DNA from: Megalobrama amblycephala
Lineage: Eukaryota > Chordata > Actinopteri > Cypriniformes > Xenocyprididae
Length of the DNA stretch: 64,000 nt
Direction: 5' to 3'
Assembly (NCBI RefSeq): GCF_018812025.1
Contig: NC_063065.1
Coordinates: 33,125,121-33,189,120, forward strand
The notes beneath the pieces were generated by a model. That model was not told where the DNA came from. It made no database searches and saw only the letters and a program-made list of their open reading frames with translations. This document shows, one piece after another, positions 23,341 through 34,619 of the stretch (the stretch's first letter is position 1; each line of letters starts with the position of its first letter). The position numbers and the translations under genes are program-made.

Positions 23341-24246
23341 CTTGCCATGGGGGTGAATTTTATTTTATGATTTGATTAACTTTACCTGTCCTGTATGCCA
23401 CTATTATCATCCCTCTCACATTTTTGGCTTTCAGCAGGTAAAGTACTTTTTTTTTTCCATGGCCAGACAGCTTATCCTATTTCTATGGTGCAGACTGACT
23501 GCAGGCAGTGAAGTAAAGCACAGGGAATGGCTAAGAAATAGTTACCAGCAAGGTCACAATTCATTTTCAGTGAGAGGAAAGAGTGGAACGGAGAGCGGGC
23601 GCAGTCCTGTGAAACTCCCCAAAATATGGAGCGTGTGTCTGAAAGTCTCCAGGAGAGCACTGCCACCCTGAGCCTATGTAATAATTTCACAATTCATTTA
23701 AAGATTTATTTATTTCATATAGTAATGGGATTGTGGCTGTTTAGTAACACATGGGAAAGATAGAATGATTTGGACAAATGTAACCATTTTTGCCCTGTAG
23801 TAATTTTATGTTTAATGTACATGATGGCATCCACTGGGGGAAGTTTGAAAGCTCCAAGGTTTAGGATTTGAGCAGTTATAGTACACTGCAGGAGGAAATA
23901 AGAAGAATTCATTGAATCACAGAAGCACTCATCTTAATCAGCCTTTGTGTCAGGACTTGTGTGAGGACAGGAAGTGGTTTATTATGTCTTTGCTGGAGGG
24001 CATGCCTTCCCTGCTGATCCACTGCTTTGGCTGTGAAAACATAATTAACCTGGTAGACAAATACGAGCAAATAATCATGATCTGATAACGTGGCTGTGTA
24101 ACTTAAACCACACATTTAAAGTGCAGAGCATTCAAACGAAGGACGTGATTTGGACTAAACCCACAAGACTGCAAGTTGATAAGGAAAGGATGACCTTTAA
24201 AAAATAAATTGACAATGACACGGCACATATATTTATTTGTGCTTGA
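23341..24246. other. Unannotated stretch
   Basis: The part at 23490-23670 (GAGAGCGGGCGCAGTCCTGTG) is GC-richer and non-repetitive; no function assigned. Confidence 0.4.
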
Positions 24247-24430
24247 TACAGTACTTTGCAAAAGTCTTAGGCACATTAGTATTTTCACAAAAAAAGGTTT
24301 TATGCCAGTCATTTACATATTTTGCTGTAGTGTGTCAGCAGGAAATATCATTTTACATTTCTAAACATTCATTTTGCCATTAATTGTAATAATCCAGTGA
24401 GATTTTTGTATGCACAAGGAGGACATTAAA
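24247..24430. mobile_element. Tc1-like terminal fragment (CAGTACTTTGCAAAAGTC)
   Basis: TACAGTACTTTGCAAAAGTC followed by TTAGGCAC resembles the terminal repeat of another Tc1-like family known in fish. Only one end is seen, without a transposase, so it is a truncated copy. Confidence 0.45.
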
Positions 24431-24475
24431 TTAAAAGATAATATCAATAACCATACTTAGGTCATTATGAGTTAA

Positions 24476-24550
24476 AGGGATAGTTCACCCAAAAAATTAT
24501 TCCATGATTTACTCACCTTCAAGCCATCTTAGGTGTATAGACGAACACAA
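24476..24550. mobile_element. Family D MITE fragment
   Basis: TTAA (24472-24475) then AGGGATAGTTCACCCAAAA and ACTCACCTTCAAG. It is truncated after about 75 bp, next to the Tc1 insertion at 24570. Confidence 0.8.
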
Positions 24551-24569
24551 TTAGAATTACATATATATA

Positions 24570-26183
24570 CAGTGGGTACGGAAAGTATTCAGACCCCCTT
24601 AAATGTTTCACTCTTTGTTATATTGCAGCCATTTGGTAAAATCATTTAAGTTCATTTTTTCCCTCATTAATGTACACACAGCACCCCATATTGACAGAAA
24701 AACACAGAATTGTTGACATTTTTGCAGATTTATTAAAAAAGAAAAACTGAAATATCACATGGTCCTAAGTATTCAGACCCTTTGCTCAGTATTTAGTAGA
24801 AGCACCCTTTTGATCTAATACAGCCATGAGTCTTTTTGAGAAAGATGCAACAAGTTTTTCACACCTGGATTTGAGGATCCTCTGCCATTCCTCCTTGCAG
24901 ATCCTCTCCAGTTCTGTCAGGTTGGATGGTAAATGTTGGTGGACAGCCATTTTTAGGTCTCTCCAGAGATGCTCAATTGGGTTTAAGTCAGGGCTCTGGC
25001 TGGGCCATTCAAGAACAGTCACAGAGTTGTTGTGAAGCCACTCCTTCTTTATTTTAGCTGTGTGCTTAGGGTCATTGTCTTGTTGGAAGGTAAACCTTCG
25101 GCCCAGTCTGAGGTCCTGAGCACTCTGGAGAAGGTTTTCAGCCAGGATATCCCTGTACTTGGCCGCATTCATCTTTCCCTCGATTGCAACCAGTCGTCCT
25201 GTCCCTGCAGCTGAAAAACACCCCCACAGCATGATGCTGCCACCACCATGCTTCACTGTTGGGACTGTATTGGACAGGTGATGAGCAGTAACTGGTTTTC
25301 TCCACACATACCGCTTAGAATTAAGGCCAAAAAGTTCTATCTTGGTCTCATCAGACCAGAGAATCTGATTTCTCACCATCTTGGCAAACTCCATGCGGGC
25401 TTTCATGTGTCTTGCACTGAGGAGAGGCTTCTGTCGGGCCACTGATCCATAAAGCCCCGACTAGTGGAGGGCTGCAGTGATGGTTGACTTACTACAACTT
25501 TCTCCCATCTCCCGACTGCATCTCTGGAGCTCAGCCACAGTGATCTTTGGGTTCTTCTTTACCTCTCTCACCAAGGCTCTTCTCCCCCGATAGCTCAGTT
25601 TGGCCGGACGGCCAGCTCTAGGAAGGGTTCCGGTCGTCCCAAACGTCTTCCATTTAAGGATTATGGAGGCCACTGTGCTCTTAGGAACCTTAAGTGCAGC
25701 AGAAATTTTTTTGTAACCTTGGCCAGATCTGTGCCTTGCCACAATTCTGTCTCTGAGCTCTTCAGGCAGTTCCTTTGACCTCATGATTCTCATTTGCTCT
25801 GACATGCACTGTGAGCTGTAAGGTCTTATATAGACAGGTGTGTGGCTTTCCTAATCAAGTCCAATCAGTATAATCAAACACAGCTGGACTCAAATGAAGG
25901 TGTAGAACCATCTCAAGGGTGATCAGAAGAAATGGACAGCACCTGAGTTAAATATATGAGTGTCACAGCAAAGGGTCTGAATACTTAGGACCATGTGATA
26001 TTTCAGTTTTTCTTTTTTAATAAATCTGCAAAATGTCAACAATTCTGTGTTTTTCTGTCAATATGGGGTGCTGTGTGTACATTAATGAGGAAAAAAAATG
26101 AACTTAAATGATTTTAGCAAATGGCTGCAATATAACAAAGAGTGAAAAATTTAAGGGGGTCTGAATACTTTCCGTACCCACTG
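24570..26183 (-). mobile_element. Tc1-like DNA transposon with 217-bp inverted repeats, nearly intact
   Basis: 1,614 bp element flanked by TA at 24568-24569 and 26184-26185. The inverted repeats (24570-24786 and 25967-26183) begin CAGTGGGTACGGAAAGTATT and differ at only a few positions. The motif AGTATTCAGACCC recurs inside each repeat, giving the inverted repeat/direct repeat (IR/DR) layout of many fish Tc1 elements. High arm identity and an almost open transposase indicate a recent insertion. It sits beside a (TA)n run that begins at 26189. Confidence 0.97.
24786..25805 (-). pseudogene. Tc1-like DD34E transposase with a single premature stop
   Basis: One reading frame of 339 codons from ATG at 25805 to the stop at 24786. 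It would bind the inverted repeats and cut the element out. The N-terminal paired-like helix-turn-helix covers about residues 8-110 (KELPEELRDRIVARHRSG, KVPKSTVASIILKWK). The catalytic triad is intact: ILWSDETKIELFG, FQQDNDPKHTAK and SPDLNPIEHLW, with 34 residues between the second Asp and the Glu. GGGSIMLWGCFSAAGTG is the glycine-rich box. A TAG at 25461-25463 (codon 115) interrupts it and is the only stop. The spacing between the MKARMEFAK block and the first Asp looks short, perhaps from a small in-frame deletion. Confidence 0.95.
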
Positions 26184-26185
26184 TA

Positions 26186-26188
<3 letters not shown>

Positions 26189-26222
<34 letters not shown>
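26189..26222. repeat. (AT)n microsatellite
   Basis: AT run directly beside the Tc1 insertion. Confidence 0.95.
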
Positions 26223-26224
<2 letters not shown>

Positions 26225-26762
26225 CTCAAAAAAGTGCATTCATACATCATAAAATCAATCCACACGGGGTAAATAAAGGCCTTCTAAAGCGTAACTTACG
26301 CAACCATTAAAGATAATGGTTTAAAATACAATAAAAATAATGATAAAGTTGTGTACAAACATATATTCACAATCTAAGGAAAATATTACTATTTTTGTAT
26401 ATTACTCTTTATGTATTATTTCATTAGGTCATGATAACTAATCTGATAATCTAAACTGCCAACTCTCAAGGCTTTTTCTTTTTCAGTTTGACGGAGTAAT
26501 CATCTCATCAGGTGTACATGACAGCACTGTCACGCTCCCTTACACAGCAGTCTAAACCACGCCATCTTGTCAGAGCTTGCTGATTTGGTAAAATTCATGT
26601 AATCTCAGTTCATAGCAATCATAGCAAACATAGCAATCCACGTCAGAGCAATGAACGAACTGCATGTATCTATAAGTGTTTTGTTTTCCCCTCTATGTGC
26701 ACATTTTATTTATTTATTAATATTAATTCAATGGGAGAGTACATTATATTGTTCAAATTGGA

Positions 26763-27128
26763 CCCACTTTATATTAAGTGGCCTTAACTACTATGTACTT
26801 ACATTTAAATTACTCATTTGATACAATGCACTTATTGTGTACATACATGTTTTTACATTGTACTTATATTTTAAAAACACCTGCATGTAATTACATCTGT
26901 AATTAATTTCTGTAATTACATTTATAATTACACTGTTGACCCATCCCTTACACCTTACCCCTACCCTTAAACGTACCCATACCACCAAAGCTTTCCCTAA
27001 CCTTACCCGTACCCCACCTCAATAGCTGCAAATTTGTTTTGCAATTCAATATGAACCCAATAAGTACATTGTACGTATTTTTTAATATAAGTACATAGTA
27101 GTTAAGGCCACTTAATATAAAGTGGGAC
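26763..27128. mobile_element. Foldback MITE (CCCACTTTATATTAAGTGGCC arms)
   Basis: CCCACTTTATATTAAGTGG and CCTTAACTACTATGTACTTA at 26763-26802 are inverted at 27088-27127. Between them lies a C-rich tract with CCTTACCCCTACCC. No coding. Confidence 0.88.
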
Positions 27129-27379
27129 CTTTAAATTAGTTGGTTAAATGTGTCACCACATATCCGAGTGCATACATCAAAGCTACTGTTTGTCGGTCTA
27201 TAGATTTTTGTTCGATTCTTTGCGTTCAAGCTAGAGATTGTTATCATACAGCGCTTATTTTGGATATACTTCACAAAAATGTGAATGAAAGGCATTGTCA
27301 GTCCTGCTTATGCTTTCTCACTTGGTGGTCCTGCATTATGCTTGGATTGTATATTTTGTTTACCAAGAGGGCATGAGAA

Positions 27380-27590
27380 ATGACTTCCCCCGAGAATACG
27401 GGAGGTCCGCGAGCGGGCGTCAGGCCTCTGCTGGGGAACACTTGACTGCTTCTGCTGACAGGTCACCACAGGACTCGCTCAGTGTGATTGACATGTCAGG
27501 AAATGAGCAATCACTCCTGTCCATTTTGCCCTTTAATTGCATGAAATGTGTATGTCGAGACAATGAAGTTCTCAGAACACTTTGTCTTTT
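27380..27590. other. Non-repetitive island, candidate conserved element
   Basis: Contains GAGAATACGGGAGGTCCGCG and ATTGACATGTCAGGAAATGA, with a TTTAATTGCATG homeobox/POU-like patch. No match to the repeats of this window and no domain in its short frames. Regulatory function is inference. Confidence 0.3.
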
Positions 27591-27640
27591 CTGATACTTG
27601 TTGATGTATAAGTTCAACTTTTTAGTATTATCACACTTGG

Positions 27641-27879
27641 TAGTTCACCCAAAAATGAAAATAATGTCATTTATTACTCACCCTCGTGTCGTTCTACACC
27701 CGTAAGACCTTCATTCATCTTCTGAACTCAAATTAATATATTGTAGATGAAATTCAATGGCTTGGTGAGGCCTCCAATATCTTAATTTGTGTTTCGAAGA
27801 TGAACAAAGGTCTTACGGGTTTAGAACGTCATGAGGGTGAGTAATAAATGACATTTTCTTTTTTGGGTGAACTAACCCT
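27641..27879. mobile_element. Family D foldback MITE, left end lost
   Basis: TAGTTCACCCAAAAATGAAA at left is inverted at right as TTTTTTGGGTGAACTAACCC, followed by CT and TTAA (27880-27883). Inner arms also pair (CACCCGTAAGACCTT with AAGGTCTTACGGGTT). The left TTAAAGGGA is missing. Confidence 0.88.
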
Positions 27880-27889
27880 TTAAAGTGCG

Positions 27890-28860
27890 ATTTCTACCTG
27901 ATTTAACCCATTAAAAAAAAAAAAAAATTGTTAGTATAAATTAATGTATATAAGTTGGTTCAATTACATTAATAATTTTGACTTGAATAAAGCCGTTTCA
28001 CCGCTTGTATCACTCTGCTTGAAGCGACTGTCATGGCGGCCGAGCAAATCCATTGTATTTTTTTTACAAATACTACACTTGTTGTACCACGAACAGTAGT
28101 TTTAAGAGTTTTTAGGTGAGAATATAGTTAAGACCTGAAATATGTGACATATTTAATCATAGCACCAATTTTATAATTTGTTTAGACGTTTATGCGAGCT
28201 CCAGGCCGTCAGCGGCTGTGCAGTGCTCGTGTACCCGCTGAGAACAGCTTCATCTGGGCCAGTGTTTTGGGGATTTGTCACTGGCTCTTATAGTGGTTAA
28301 ACATGAGATATAATCCATTTTGGGTATATAAAACAGACAATATTTGGTCTTATTAATCTATGACTTTTTCCCTGGGCAAATCGAATTGCGTTATGTTAAA
28401 TTTAATAATTTAATATTAAGGCTATGCATTATTAAAATCAAAACTTGTATTTGTTAATATTAGTTAATGCACTAAACAAACAATCAGTGACTTTTTTAGT
28501 AACTAACATTAACAAAGATTAATAAATACTGTAACAAATGTATTTTTTCATTGTTAGTTCATGTTAGTTAATACATTATAATATGGCCTCATGTGTTAAC
28601 ATTAAAGTATTACAAGACTTTTTTTTTCCCATTAATTTCCCAAGCTTAAAGTTCCTTACTATTTTAATTTTTACATGACCTTGGGAACTTCTTGATCACC
28701 TTTAAAAATGATGAATTCAGACAACATAAACATGACCTCATGAGTATTTTTGTGCACCCTCACTTAATGTAAAGGTAAATTCATAATTTTCATCTTTATA
28801 CCCACGTTAATAATTTCCTTGACGTAAACTTGCAACAGCCAGGAGATGTATGAAATATGA
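27890..28860. other. AT-rich stretch with one dispersed repeat
   Basis: Poly-A at 27913-27927. The part at 28395-28612 (AACTAACATTAACAAAGATT) resembles a common cyprinid MITE arm. Nothing else recognised. Confidence 0.4.
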
Positions 28861-28861
28861 T

Positions 28862-29240
28862 ATTAGTGAAGTGGAAAGGCACGGTTTCCTGTCTCAGGTG
28901 TCTCAATCCTTTCATCAGGCTTAGCTTTCACCACACCGACCCAGAAAGAGACGGGCCACAGCGCTAACGGATTGCCCTGAGGAAAAGGCCAAGCTCCCTT
29001 TGGAGGAAATGTGGTCAGGCCAGCTGTTGCCAGGGACAACGGGCTTTTCACATCATCCAAGCCCAAGACGGATGTTAGTGGGATTCCAGGTTTGCTTACC
29101 CTCCGGTCGAATGGGCCTGCAGGGGCTGTGGGAGCCCCCTGCCCAACAGCTCGTAGATGGATTGGAACGGCCCCAAGATCTGCTGATTGTTTCACGCCCA
29201 AACACTGTGTGGTCTGACAAATGACGGGTCGCAGAGGTCA
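28862..29240. other. GC-richer non-repetitive island
   Basis: Includes AGGAAAAGGCCAAGCTCCCT and GGGCCTGCAGGGGCTGTGGG. Open frames exist on both strands, as expected from composition, without recognised domains. Candidate conserved non-coding element or exon. Confidence 0.3.
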
Positions 29241-29739
29241 AAGGGTGGAGCTCCAGTGCCTATTAGTATAACGTTTGAGCTGTTGTTATGTTAAGAACGT
29301 GCTGTAATGTCGGTTTGACGGACAGTTGGTGAGAGGAAGGTTGACCGTAAGGACAGCTTTGAAAAGAAGCACAGAATAACAGTGTTAACAATAAAGGCCC
29401 ATTTTACTTCAGGATAGCCAATTACAAAAAGGTTTAGGATAAGATCCATCGGGAACTGATTGGATTGTGAAAAGTGGGCGTTATACAGTATATACCAAAA
29501 TCGGACTAGATATTTAAAGAGGATGATTGAAAAAGTTAACAGGATTGGTGGAATGTTTAGAAGTGAAGTGGAGCAAGCTCATATATATATGTGTGTGTGC
29601 TTTCCAACTTGTATAATTTGTTGAAATGGTCTCCAAGATCTTTTGTTTTTCTGCAAGCTTGACCAAATTTATTGAGGTGATGTTCCCCACCGAGGCAAAC
29701 AATCAACACTACCACTGCGCCTTTCATCAAAACTTGGAG
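29241..29739. other. Unannotated stretch
   Basis: No structure recognised apart from a short TA/TG run near 29580-29600. Confidence 0.45.
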
Positions 29740-30210
29740 CGTGCAATCAAATCTGTTGGCGCTAATTTATTTCATTAGCGTAATAAGAGCACCGCAGAGA
29801 GCTGTCCTTCACTTTCCTGTTGTGAAAACATCATCATTTATTTCCACAGTGTGAGCTCCCTCTTTGACTTGTCCTCCCTTCACCCGAATGGGTTCATCCG
29901 TTCGCATGGTGAAACTCGTGTGATGAATGAGATTAGGCTAATGTGTCAGGCACGAGATGCTTGGAAAATGGCTTGAATTACCCTCTGCATATGAGCTCCG
30001 TGTTTACATTCATTAGCACTTGTCTGAAATGTGTCACATTCGCACTCCCCTCCATTTTATGCATTTGCTTGGCTCTTCATGTCCGTTTCAGACAGCCCTG
30101 CTCTGCAAACAGATGCTATCAAGCAAAAAAAATGTTTTGTCTGCCTTCCATTAGCAAGACATACGTTTCCTTCAAGACTTTACATGCCTGCGCTCTAAGA
30201 ATCTAGCAAC
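29740..30210. other. Non-repetitive island with homeobox-like sites
   Basis: TTCATTAGCGTAATAAGAGC, GATTAGGCTAATGTGTCAGG and ACATTCATTAGCACTTGTC contain TAAT/ATTAG cores. Balanced composition and lack of repeat matches suggest regulatory DNA. This is inference only. Confidence 0.3.
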
Positions 30211-30877
30211 ATTACTCTGAGCCAAGCATGTGTACGTTCACAACCTTTTCTTTCTTAAGATCATTCTTGAGAAACTTAAACAAGGGAGGGGAACACCGTG
30301 ACACAGTTATAAAGTGGTCTCACTAGGCTTGAGATGTGTTAAAACTTAACTTGCTGAAACAAGCACCATTATCAATTTTGCTCAAGAGGGTCGTGTACTT
30401 GTTGAGAAGAGCCGAGCCAAACTGTATGCATTGTTTTATGATAGTAATGTTAGAGCAACACTAAATTCTTCATTTGTATTATGAGTATTTGAATTGCATA
30501 TCAAATTTCCACCCATTTGTATTACACAGTATGAATAAACTGAATGTTATACAGAGCCTTTCTGCCACACCTGCCAATGGCCAGTGGCTTCAGAAAATGT
30601 ACCAGCCAAAACTATTTTTTTTCCAGCCATGAACCAAAAACAAGCAGTTGACACCAATATTTTAGATACTAGTGAAAATTCACACTCCTCTATTCCAATT
30701 TCGATACAACGGCTAAAACTACTAGCTCTAGTAATATCATTTTAATAGCCTACATTTTTAAAGACAAGTAAACAGTCAGTCATAAAATAAGAACAAATAA
30801 TCAAATTAGAAGCAATAACACAAATAAATATGCAATAAATGAAATAAACAGTGCTTTTCATGCAGGTCTAACAGTCA
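30211..30877. other. Unannotated AT-rich stretch
   Basis: No gene or element recognised. Confidence 0.5.
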
Positions 30878-30885
30878 TTTCCAAG

Positions 30886-31369
30886 CAGAGATGTTCACGA
30901 GTCTTTTATCTGGAGTCTGAGTCAAGTCTGGAGTCTTTTGTCACGAGTCCGAGTCGAGTCTCGAGTCATTAAAAAAAAAAAAAAAAAATTTCTCATAATC
31001 AAATCCTATATTTTATCCTAGCTGTATTATATAGACAAAATTATATGATCTTTCTATAATCTGTTTTATTTGAAATTAAGGTCCTATGATGTAAGGGATA
31101 ATGTACATCCAGTTTGTTGCTTTATAATCCATTACAATGTACAAAACAGTCGTCCTGGCAACACGAGTAGTCGTTTTCAATATAGTCGCTAAGCGGAGAC
31201 AAGATGGCGCCAGTGAGTCACGGTTTGTTATACAGCTTCGTTGTTAGTGACGACAGTCACTATCAGAAAATATCAAACCTCGGAATGTTTAAGAATGTCA
31301 ACTGAAAACTCTACACATGCTGATTGTGATATGTTAAAATATGAGCTTTAAGTAAAAAATGGATTAACA

Positions 31370-31409
<40 letters not shown>

Positions 31410-32051
31410 GGACACACATTAAGAAATAGAAATAATATAAAGATTAAAACGATAGGTTCAAAGTCTAGATTTTTTTTTTTTTTTTTTTCATATTTTAACA
31501 GGCTGGCAATTCAAATGAGCCATGCAATTACACCACAGTATAATAGCTAGCTGTGTGAGTTTGTGACTAACCTTTGTGGATGCGATGTCTCATAAAATTT
31601 GATGATGTTGTTCCGGTGTCTTTAATTGTTTTCCCACATTCTGTTCGTCTAGCTGATCTGACGTGATAATAAACCCAAACGAAAGAACGTATGTCACGGT
31701 GGCTCCCGTCATGTTTCATGGGACTCTTATTATGACATTCGGAGTTTATGCGGACGGACATACGTAATCAAATTCTATGACAGGTGTCCAATCTACCACG
31801 ACACGTAAGGAAATATGTGACGCAGTACGCAGATATCATAAAACCATTTTAACACAACACAAATTCTTTATTTATTATGTCGGTAGTTAAGGGTAAAAGA
31901 CTTGAGTCGTTTTAAAAATATTCTGAGTCTTTTGTGCCGAGTCGAGTCAAGTCTGAAGTCATTTCAGGTCGAGTCCGAGTCCGAGTCTGAAGTCTGTTAA
32001 AATGCGACTCGAGTGCGACTCGGGTCCGACTAACTCGAGTGCCCATCTCTG
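30886..32051 (-). mobile_element. hAT transposon derivative with 8-bp TSD TTTCCAAG
   Basis: 1,166 bp, bounded by CAGAGATG and its inverse CATCTCTG. TTTCCAAG is present exactly at 30878-30885 and 32052-32059. The 8-bp duplication and CAGRG-type ends define the hAT superfamily. Subterminal regions are packed with GAGTC repeats. The interior keeps a BED-finger exon but no catalytic domain. A (TC)n run (31376-31406) and poly-A/T runs lie inside. Confidence 0.95.
31572..31761 (-). pseudogene. BED-type zinc finger exon of hAT transposase
   Basis: The frame reads RSFVWVYYHVRSARRTECGK, then TIKDTGTTSSNFMRHRIHK. The aromatic W..Y, the C-G-K and the final H...H spacing fit a BED DNA-binding finger, which hAT transposases carry at their N-terminus. 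Only one cysteine of the expected C-x2-C pair is visible, so the finger is probably damaged. The coding stretch ends at AAAG|GTTAGT, a good splice donor (31572/31571), and the rest of the transposase is absent. Confidence 0.65.
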
Positions 32052-32492
32052 TTTCCAAGTACAGAAATTTAACAAAGTAGGCTAATCAAATAAATAACAC
32101 TGAATAGTCTTCATATGCTTTTTGAAGTTCAAGAGCAGTGAGTGATTTTTTTTTTTCCCCTTTGTTGTTTGATTAACATTAAAAACGTAGGCAGCAACAG
32201 TATTATTAGGATGCTGTCACTTTAAGAGCGAATGCACGCACAAATCATCACAAATCATGTGTTTTTAGTGAAGGGAAAGACCTGTTAGTGTTTAATGCTG
32301 TTATGTTTGACATTTAAAAGAGTTTCTGTAATGTTGAAGTTTTTGTGGTTATCATTGAGCTGAAGAGTAGATACATGAAGGTAAACACTACATTGACTCT
32401 ATAAGCAATGACTCTGCTAATGCCAGTGACATATCATATACTTAAAATATACATTTTACTTCATTTACTTAAAATATGTAATATGTTAGCAT

Positions 32493-33727
32493 CAGTGGCG
32501 GCTACTGATCTGTCAGAGAGGGGAAGCTCATTTTCGGCCTACATCATAAAATTGTCTATTTATTTAAAAGTAAATTCTGCCCTACGTTCCTTTTCAAGAA
32601 AATGGTCTGTGACCCTGTCGTACCAACTAGGAGTCTTTTCAAGTGACTTGACCAGTGTCCTCTCAATGGCCAGCAGAGCTAGGCTGCTTAAACGGCCTTG
32701 GCCCATTGAGTTTCGGGTGTAGGACTTGAGTCGCTTTAAACAGGAGAAGCTCCTTTCATCAAGAGGCATGGCCAGCAGTACATTTTATTTGTCACAGCAC
32801 TTCCAGTCAGCCAGCTAACTTTGTCATACCAGGAGAGCTGAAAAGACCTGTTATTTTTTCCCTATCTTTTGCACTAAATCAATCTTAGGTGTTGATCTGC
32901 CCTGCTGTTTAATTCTAAGTTTTTCCTCGTAAGGAACACTTTCAAATGGCTTTGCCAAAATCAGGTCGACAATATTATTAGCACCGTCTGCCATCGTGCG
33001 CAGTTTCACCCACGACGCTAGCCTAGCCTACTAACGTTATATGAATGAATGAATGAATGAAGGAATGAATGAATGAACGATCTAAAAAAAAATATTAAAC
33101 TCTGTAAAACTGAAACAAGGAATGTGGTGTATAATTGTGTGAAATGTATGATGAAAATCAAGAAATTTCGCCAAGCAAATATCAAAGAAATAGGTTTTAG
33201 CAGTTTTTATTTCGACTGAACTTGAGAAATCCGCGATGGGACTGAGCGCGAATAGCTTCAGTGATTCCTTATAGTACAGAATCGCTGTCAGTCAAAAGGA
33301 GACGCAGTCTTTCGACAGACCCTCCAATCATCACGCAGAAGCTCGGAGTCCGGGCCAGCCCACTCCCCATTAACCCCCCGAGACGCTGAGCGTCCGTGGG
33401 CGGGACATAATCGCAGCGTTTATCCAATGACCGTCTAGTTTCGAAGCGCTGAAAAAAAACGTTCAAAGCAGCCCCATTGAAGTCAATGGACGCTGGGCTT
33501 CAATAGGGAAATGCACTGTGACGCTGCGGGAATGTATGAGAAGGAAATCGAGTCAGCCGACCTGCTATATGTAACTGATTCTGAACGAACTCGTCTTTGA
33601 GATGAACGTTTTCTAACGCATTTTTAGTCAATAAAATGTTAATACAATAGTACATATTTGACCATTAATTTTGTGACATTATAAGGGAAGCCGAGCTTCC
33701 CTTGCAGTCTTAAAGAAATCGCCACTG
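32493..33727 (-). mobile_element. hAT transposon derivative with 8-bp TSD GTTAGCAT
   Basis: 1,235 bp, bounded by CAGTGGCG and CGCCACTG. GTTAGCAT is duplicated exactly at 32485-32492 and 33728-33735. Sequence inside both ends is also partly inverted (GGGAAGCTC and GAGCTTCCC). It retains the two ends of a minus-strand transposase with the middle deleted. A (GAAT)n run sits at 33042-33078. Confidence 0.95.
32560..32994 (-). pseudogene. hAT transposase with TTF-type N-terminus joined to C-terminal dimerisation region
   Basis: From ATG at 32994 the frame reads MADGANNIVDLILAKPFESV and YEEKLRIKQQG. A shift in an A run (near 32852) leads to NNRSFQLSWYDKVSWLTGS and NKMYCWPCLLM, a TTF-type zinc finger beginning. 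At about 32767 the sequence jumps, out of frame, to PLDERSFSCLKRLKSYTRNS and MGQGRLSSLALLAIERTL, the ERSFS..KRLK..MGQ.RL motif of hAT C-terminal dimerisation domains. The stop is at 32560. The catalytic centre is deleted. Confidence 0.85.
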
Positions 33728-33886
33728 GTTAGCATGCACTATGATAGCTGTTGACTGGAACTGAAATAGATATGATTAATTGACCCTTCGCTAAGCCACG
33801 CCCGAAAACCGCCACAGGCCAATCGTGGTTTAGCAACCGTTACTAGGCGCGGGAGGTCTGTCAAGCTTTCTTTCGAGTGAGAGAAC

Positions 33887-34030
33887 ATGCCGAAGCGTTG
33901 TGCTTATGGATGGTCTTAACCTGATACCCGGTATCCTAAAAGTTTGGACGGGGTGGTGGATTTTTTTTTCCCTTTCCCTTCCCTTTTTTCCCTCCCATTA
34001 AAACTCAAGGGGAGAAATGCCAGTGTTCTG
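33887..34030 (+). pseudogene. THAP-domain N-terminal fragment
   Basis: ATG at 33887 gives MPKRCAYG, W-S-stop, then PDTRYPKSLDGVVDFF and a PFP-type tract. M-P-x-x-C-A-Y-G and the FFPFP motif match the start of C2CH THAP zinc fingers, which occur in P-element- and Kolobok-type transposases and in host proteins. The second Cys position is lost and a stop follows. After KTQGEKCQ in another frame (near 34010-34030) the sequence is cut by a small foldback element. Confidence 0.65.
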
Positions 34031-34035
34031 ACAAT

Positions 34036-34316
34036 GTGTGCTACCCTGTCAGATTTTGCTACCTCCCATTGAAACAGTTACCTACGTTAGCAAAATCTGA
34101 AAAAATGCTAAAGTTACCTATCAGATTGTGCTTCCAGCGTGATATTAACGTGGTCTATGGCTTTATTAACATCTACACCTACCCCAACATTAACCTACCC
34201 TTATAATAATGCATATACAGTAATTTTGTGTTGTTTATCATGACAACAATGATGTAATATTGATGTATGCATATGCAGTAAACCCAGGTAGGACAATCTG
34301 ACGGGTAGGTTAGCTA
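34036..34316. mobile_element. Small foldback element interrupting the THAP fragment
   Basis: GCTACCCTGTCAGATTTTGC (34050-34069) is approximately inverted at 34288-34316 (GACAATCTGACGGGTAGG). The central part is AT-rich with ATGCATATAC. Exact ends uncertain. Confidence 0.55.
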
Positions 34317-34619
34317 ACTAGCTAACTCAGCACATCATTGCTTGGAAATATGACGGTTCTTTGTTCATAATGCATATATTTGAACGTGAAATAAAATGAT
34401 TAAAGGCAAGACGGAGTTACGTTAGCCTGGCGTGCTAAAAATATAAGCGGGAGAAAGTTATCATTGCAAAGTGGTCAGGCTAACATCTTGTGTTTATTCC
34501 AGACTTATGGATAAGCTGTTTGATTTATAATTATTAGGTTATTTTCACAAATTTCACTTAACCTGCTGTGGATGAACAAAGCTTTTCCTCAATAAATGGT
34601 GTGTTTCCCATTTCAATGG

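Noticed and set aside
29000..29224. Host exon from overlapping 74-, 68- and 112-codon frames
   Set aside because: Three overlapping frames on both strands are open because of GC composition; no domain or splice phase supports one of them.
34036..34316. Intron of the THAP gene
   Set aside because: It has inverted arms rather than splice signals, and the THAP frame does not resume after it.
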